Shown piece by piece: positions 14,682 to 16,496 of a stretch of 16,496 nt of DNA (the first letter of the stretch is position 1; each line of letters begins with the position of its first letter). The DNA is taken from contig PMYF01000458.1 in assembly GCA_003171295.1 (NCBI GenBank), positions 8,439 to 24,934 of the forward strand, given 5' to 3'. Source of the stretch: Acidobacteriota bacterium (GTDB lineage Bacteria > Acidobacteriota > Terriglobia > UBA7540). The translations under genes were made by a program, and so were the position numbers. Below the pieces are notes generated by a model. That model had not been told where the DNA came from and searched no databases. It saw only the letters and a list, made by a program, of their open reading frames with translations.

Positions 14682-15212
14682 AGAACCTGTTCCTCGCTTC
14701 TGTCCCGGCGAGCGCTCTTCAAATCCAGGATCGCCAACCCACTTGAATTCCTCGTCCGGCCCAGAGAACTCGAACTGACCTAAACCTCACCTCTCGACGC
14801 AGTTCTTGTGATCGCTCCCGAAAAGGTCCTGCGCTCGCTAATATAGTGCATGACTTCCGGGCCGGCGCACCTCTCCGCGCAGGCGTCCAGGTCGCGGGGC
14901 TGGAGCATTCGAAGAAACAGACTTTCGGTTTCGAGACTCACCATCGTGATCCGCCGCACAAGAATGCCTGTGCGCCCTCACGCCCTCCAGCTTTGCGGTT
15001 GTCAACCCATAAGTCTGTAAGATTACGTTCTTTCTTTGTTGAGATTTGGTCATCGTCTGGAGTTGGGCCCCGGCGCGCCTCCAGGTCGCCCCACAGTTTA
15101 AGAGATGAGCGAGAGATGCCAATGGAGTTATCATGCAATCTTGTTCGCGCCCAGCCGCGGGAGTGAAGATTGAAATGCCCTCCCTGCGCGGAATTGCATT
15201 CGAGGTGATGAG
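14682..15212. other. Divergent intergenic region, no gene seen
   Basis: 531 bp between the divergent kinase operon and the secreted protein; it must hold both promoters. On the minus strand TATATT (14845-14840) is a fair -10 hexamer but has no convincing -35. An AT-richer patch lies around 15000-15050. Long open frames crossing the region have no recognisable protein features. No clear operator, riboswitch or terminator was found. Confidence 0.5.
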
Positions 15213-16388
15213 ATGAACATTCGAAGGTTCGCAGTTATGGGGTTGCTGCTTGTGACCGTCGCGGCTCAAGGCGCAAACCCCCGCTGGAAGAACGGGCCGT
15301 CTGCCGACCCGAGTTACTTCCCCATCGCGGTTTGGCTTCAGGAGCCTGCGAACGCGGCCAAGTACAAGGCGGCGGGGATCAACCTTTATGTCGGCTTGTG
15401 GAACGGGCCGACGGAACAGCAACTTTCCGAACTCTCGAAAGCGGGCATGCCGCTCATCTGCGATCAAAACGCCGTGGGTCTCGCCCACCGGGATGACCCC
15501 ATCATCGTTGGGTGGATGCATGGCGATGAGCCGGACAACCTGCAGGACATCATTGACCCTAAAACAAAAAAGAAATCCTATGGACCTCCCGTGCCACCCG
15601 CACTGATCGTGAGCGATTATCAAAAGCTCCGTGCGGCGGACCCCACGCGGCCGGTGATGCTCAACCTCGGGCAGGGAGTGGCCAACGATGAGTGGAAGGG
15701 GCGCGGGGCCGACGCAAAACTTTCCGATTACCCGAAGTACGTCCCGGGCGCAGACATCGTTTCGTTTGACGTCTATCCCGTGACCAACATCAACAAGCCG
15801 GACGGGGAGAATTACCTCTGGTATGTGGCCAAGGGTGTGGCTCGGCTTATGAAATGGAGCGGCGGAGAGAAGATTGTCTGGAATGCGCTCGAGTGCACAC
15901 ACATCAGCAATCCGAAAGCCAAGGTGACGCCGGCCCAGCTTCGTGCGGAGGTGTGGATGTCACTGGTGAACGGGTCGCGCGGCATCATCTATTTTGTTCA
16001 CGAATTCAAGCCCAAGTCCGATGAGCACGCTTTGCTGGACGATCCCCCCATGCTGGCGGCGGTGACCGGCATTAACGCCCAAATCCGGCAACTGGCGCCG
16101 GCACTGAATTCCCCCACGGTAAGCGGAGCGGTTTCGGTCACGTCATCCTCTGACCAGGTGCCCATCGACGTCATGGTGAAGCGGGTGGGCGATACCTGGT
16201 ATATCTTTGCGGTGGGAATGCGCAATGCCCCGACCACGGGGTCCTTCTCGTTGCCGGTCCTTCCCGCCAAAACCAGCGTCCAGGTCCTCGATGAAAACCG
16301 CACGCTTGTGGCGAGGGCCGGAAAATTTACGGACAGCTTCAAGCCCTATGACGTGCACTTGTATCAAATCAAAGAGCCATCGCGGTAG
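15213..16388 (+). CDS. Secreted TIM-barrel glycoside-hydrolase-like protein
   Basis: Exported protein of 391 residues. A Sec signal peptide is clear: MNIRR, a hydrophobic core (FAVMGLLLVTVAA) and a probable cleavage near AQG-A (residues 18-21); there is no lipobox cysteine. The body looks like a (beta/alpha)8 barrel of clan GH-A type: WLQEPANAAKYKAAGINLYVGLW, GWMHGDEPDN (Glu106 as possible acid/base, with the DEP motif seen in several GH families), PGADIVSFDVYPV, WNALEC (Glu227 as possible nucleophile) and GIIYFVHEF. A small beta-domain forms the last ~100 residues. I cannot place it in a numbered GH family. Start ATG 15213 has GAGGTGA four nt upstream. It is divergent from the kinase-aldolase operon, so it may release the sugar that this locus degrades. 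Confidence 0.8.
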   Translation: MNIRRFAVMGLLLVTVAAQGANPRWKNGPSADPSYFPIAVWLQEPANAAKYKAAGINLYVGLWNGPTEQQLSELSKAGMPLICDQNAVGLAHRDDPIIVGWMHGDEPDNLQDIIDPKTKKKSYGPPVPPALIVSDYQKLRAADPTRPVMLNLGQGVANDEWKGRGADAKLSDYPKYVPGADIVSFDVYPVTNINKPDGENYLWYVAKGVARLMKWSGGEKIVWNALECTHISNPKAKVTPAQLRAEVWMSLVNGSRGIIYFVHEFKPKSDEHALLDDPPMLAAVTGINAQIRQLAPALNSPTVSGAVSVTSSSDQVPIDVMVKRVGDTWYIFAVGMRNAPTTGSFSLPVLPAKTSVQVLDENRTLVARAGKFTDSFKPYDVHLYQIKEPSR

Positions 16389-16413
16389 CCCGGAGATTCT
16401 TGCAATGCTTGCG

Positions 16414-16433
16414 CCCGACGGCTCCGCCTCGGG
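16414..16433 (+). terminator. Hairpin after the secreted glycosidase-like gene
   Basis: CCCGA-C-GGC-TCC-GCC-TCGGG (16414-16433): an eight-pair stem with one bulged C and a 3-nt loop, 26 nt after the stop codon. There is no T-run. It is a plausible 3'-end hairpin for this single gene. Confidence 0.35.
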
Positions 16434-16478
16434 GTACTGGTGTCATTTGGAATGTGATCCCTTTCGCAACAGTGGTCA

Positions 16479-16496
16479 TTCCCGCGAAAGCGGGAA
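16479..16496. repeat. Palindromic interspersed repeat cut by the window edge
   Basis: TTCCCGC (16479-16485), GAAA loop, GCGGGAA (16490-16496), reaching the last base of the window and preceded by GTCA. This TTCCCGC-GAAA-GCGGGAA core is a dispersed palindrome met in intergenic regions of many bacterial genomes and resembles the ATTCCC/GGGAAT pattern of dRS3-type repeats. The full element continues outside the window. Confidence 0.55.

Noticed and set aside
14846..15166. Open frame of 106 codons on the plus strand in the divergent gap
   Set aside because: Composition is unlike a folded protein, there is no ribosome-binding site I trust, and it lies where promoters are expected.
14838..15902. 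Long open frame of 354 codons on the minus strand
   Set aside because: It overlaps antisense to the secreted glycosidase-like gene, which has a signal peptide and a good ribosome-binding site. Its translation has no recognisable domain and low-complexity Arg/His/Pro content.
1..16496. CRISPR array, tRNA, rRNA, transposase, prophage or toxin-antitoxin genes
   Set aside because: I looked through both strands and saw no regularly spaced direct repeats, no cloverleaf with conserved T-loop, and no proteins of these families.

Overview
The window looks like a carbohydrate and polyol catabolic island from a GC-rich environmental bacterium. Acidobacteriota or Verrucomicrobiota seem most likely, judging from the protein styles (Gfo/Idh and TIM-barrel 'isomerase' families, a cyclase-family hydrolase, a secreted orphan glycosidase-like protein) and the palindromic interspersed repeats. 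No rRNA or other taxonomic marker is present, so this assignment is weak. I saw no tRNA, rRNA, CRISPR array, transposase or phage gene.

Layout: an AraC-family regulator (+, 95-1087) is followed by a stable hairpin. Two redox genes on the minus strand, a Gfo/Idh/MocA oxidoreductase (2134-3189) and an SDR (1234-1998), diverge from a plus-strand trio: SDR (3413-4198), APC-type permease (4269-5648) and SePSK/ribulokinase-like FGGY kinase (5835-7280). The divergent region holds a perfect 8-6-8 AT-rich palindrome and a good sigma70 promoter facing right. A seven-gene minus-strand run then reads from 14681 down to 7384: FGGY kinase (EryA/LyxK style), class II aldolase, DSD1-like fold-III PLP enzyme, cyclase-family metal hydrolase, TIM-barrel isomerase, DhaK and DhaL. 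Several junctions are tightly coupled (TGA-AC-ATG, TGA then GTG after 7 nt, and TGA directly followed by ATG). A divergent region of about 530 bp separates this run from a secreted TIM-barrel glycoside-hydrolase-like protein (15213-16388).

How the genes may work together (inference): the set resembles a sugar or polyol pathway of the form isomerise or oxidise, phosphorylate (FGGY kinase), split (class II aldolase), then phosphorylate a short ketose (DhaK-DhaL). Redox steps would be provided by two SDRs and a Gfo/Idh enzyme, uptake by the APC permease, and release of substrate from a glycoside by the secreted protein. The DSD1-like PLP enzyme and the cyclase-family hydrolase do not fit an ordinary sugar pathway. 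Together with an amino-acid-type permease they hint at a nitrogen-containing or acylated substrate. The DSD1-like protein also lacks the His-x-Cys/Asp metal ligands of characterised family members, and no DhaM partner is present. The exact substrate cannot be read from the sequence.

Two intergenic regions hold GTAG-ended inverted-repeat elements that resemble REP doublets, and the right edge of the window cuts into a common TTCCCGC-GAAA-GCGGGAA palindromic repeat.
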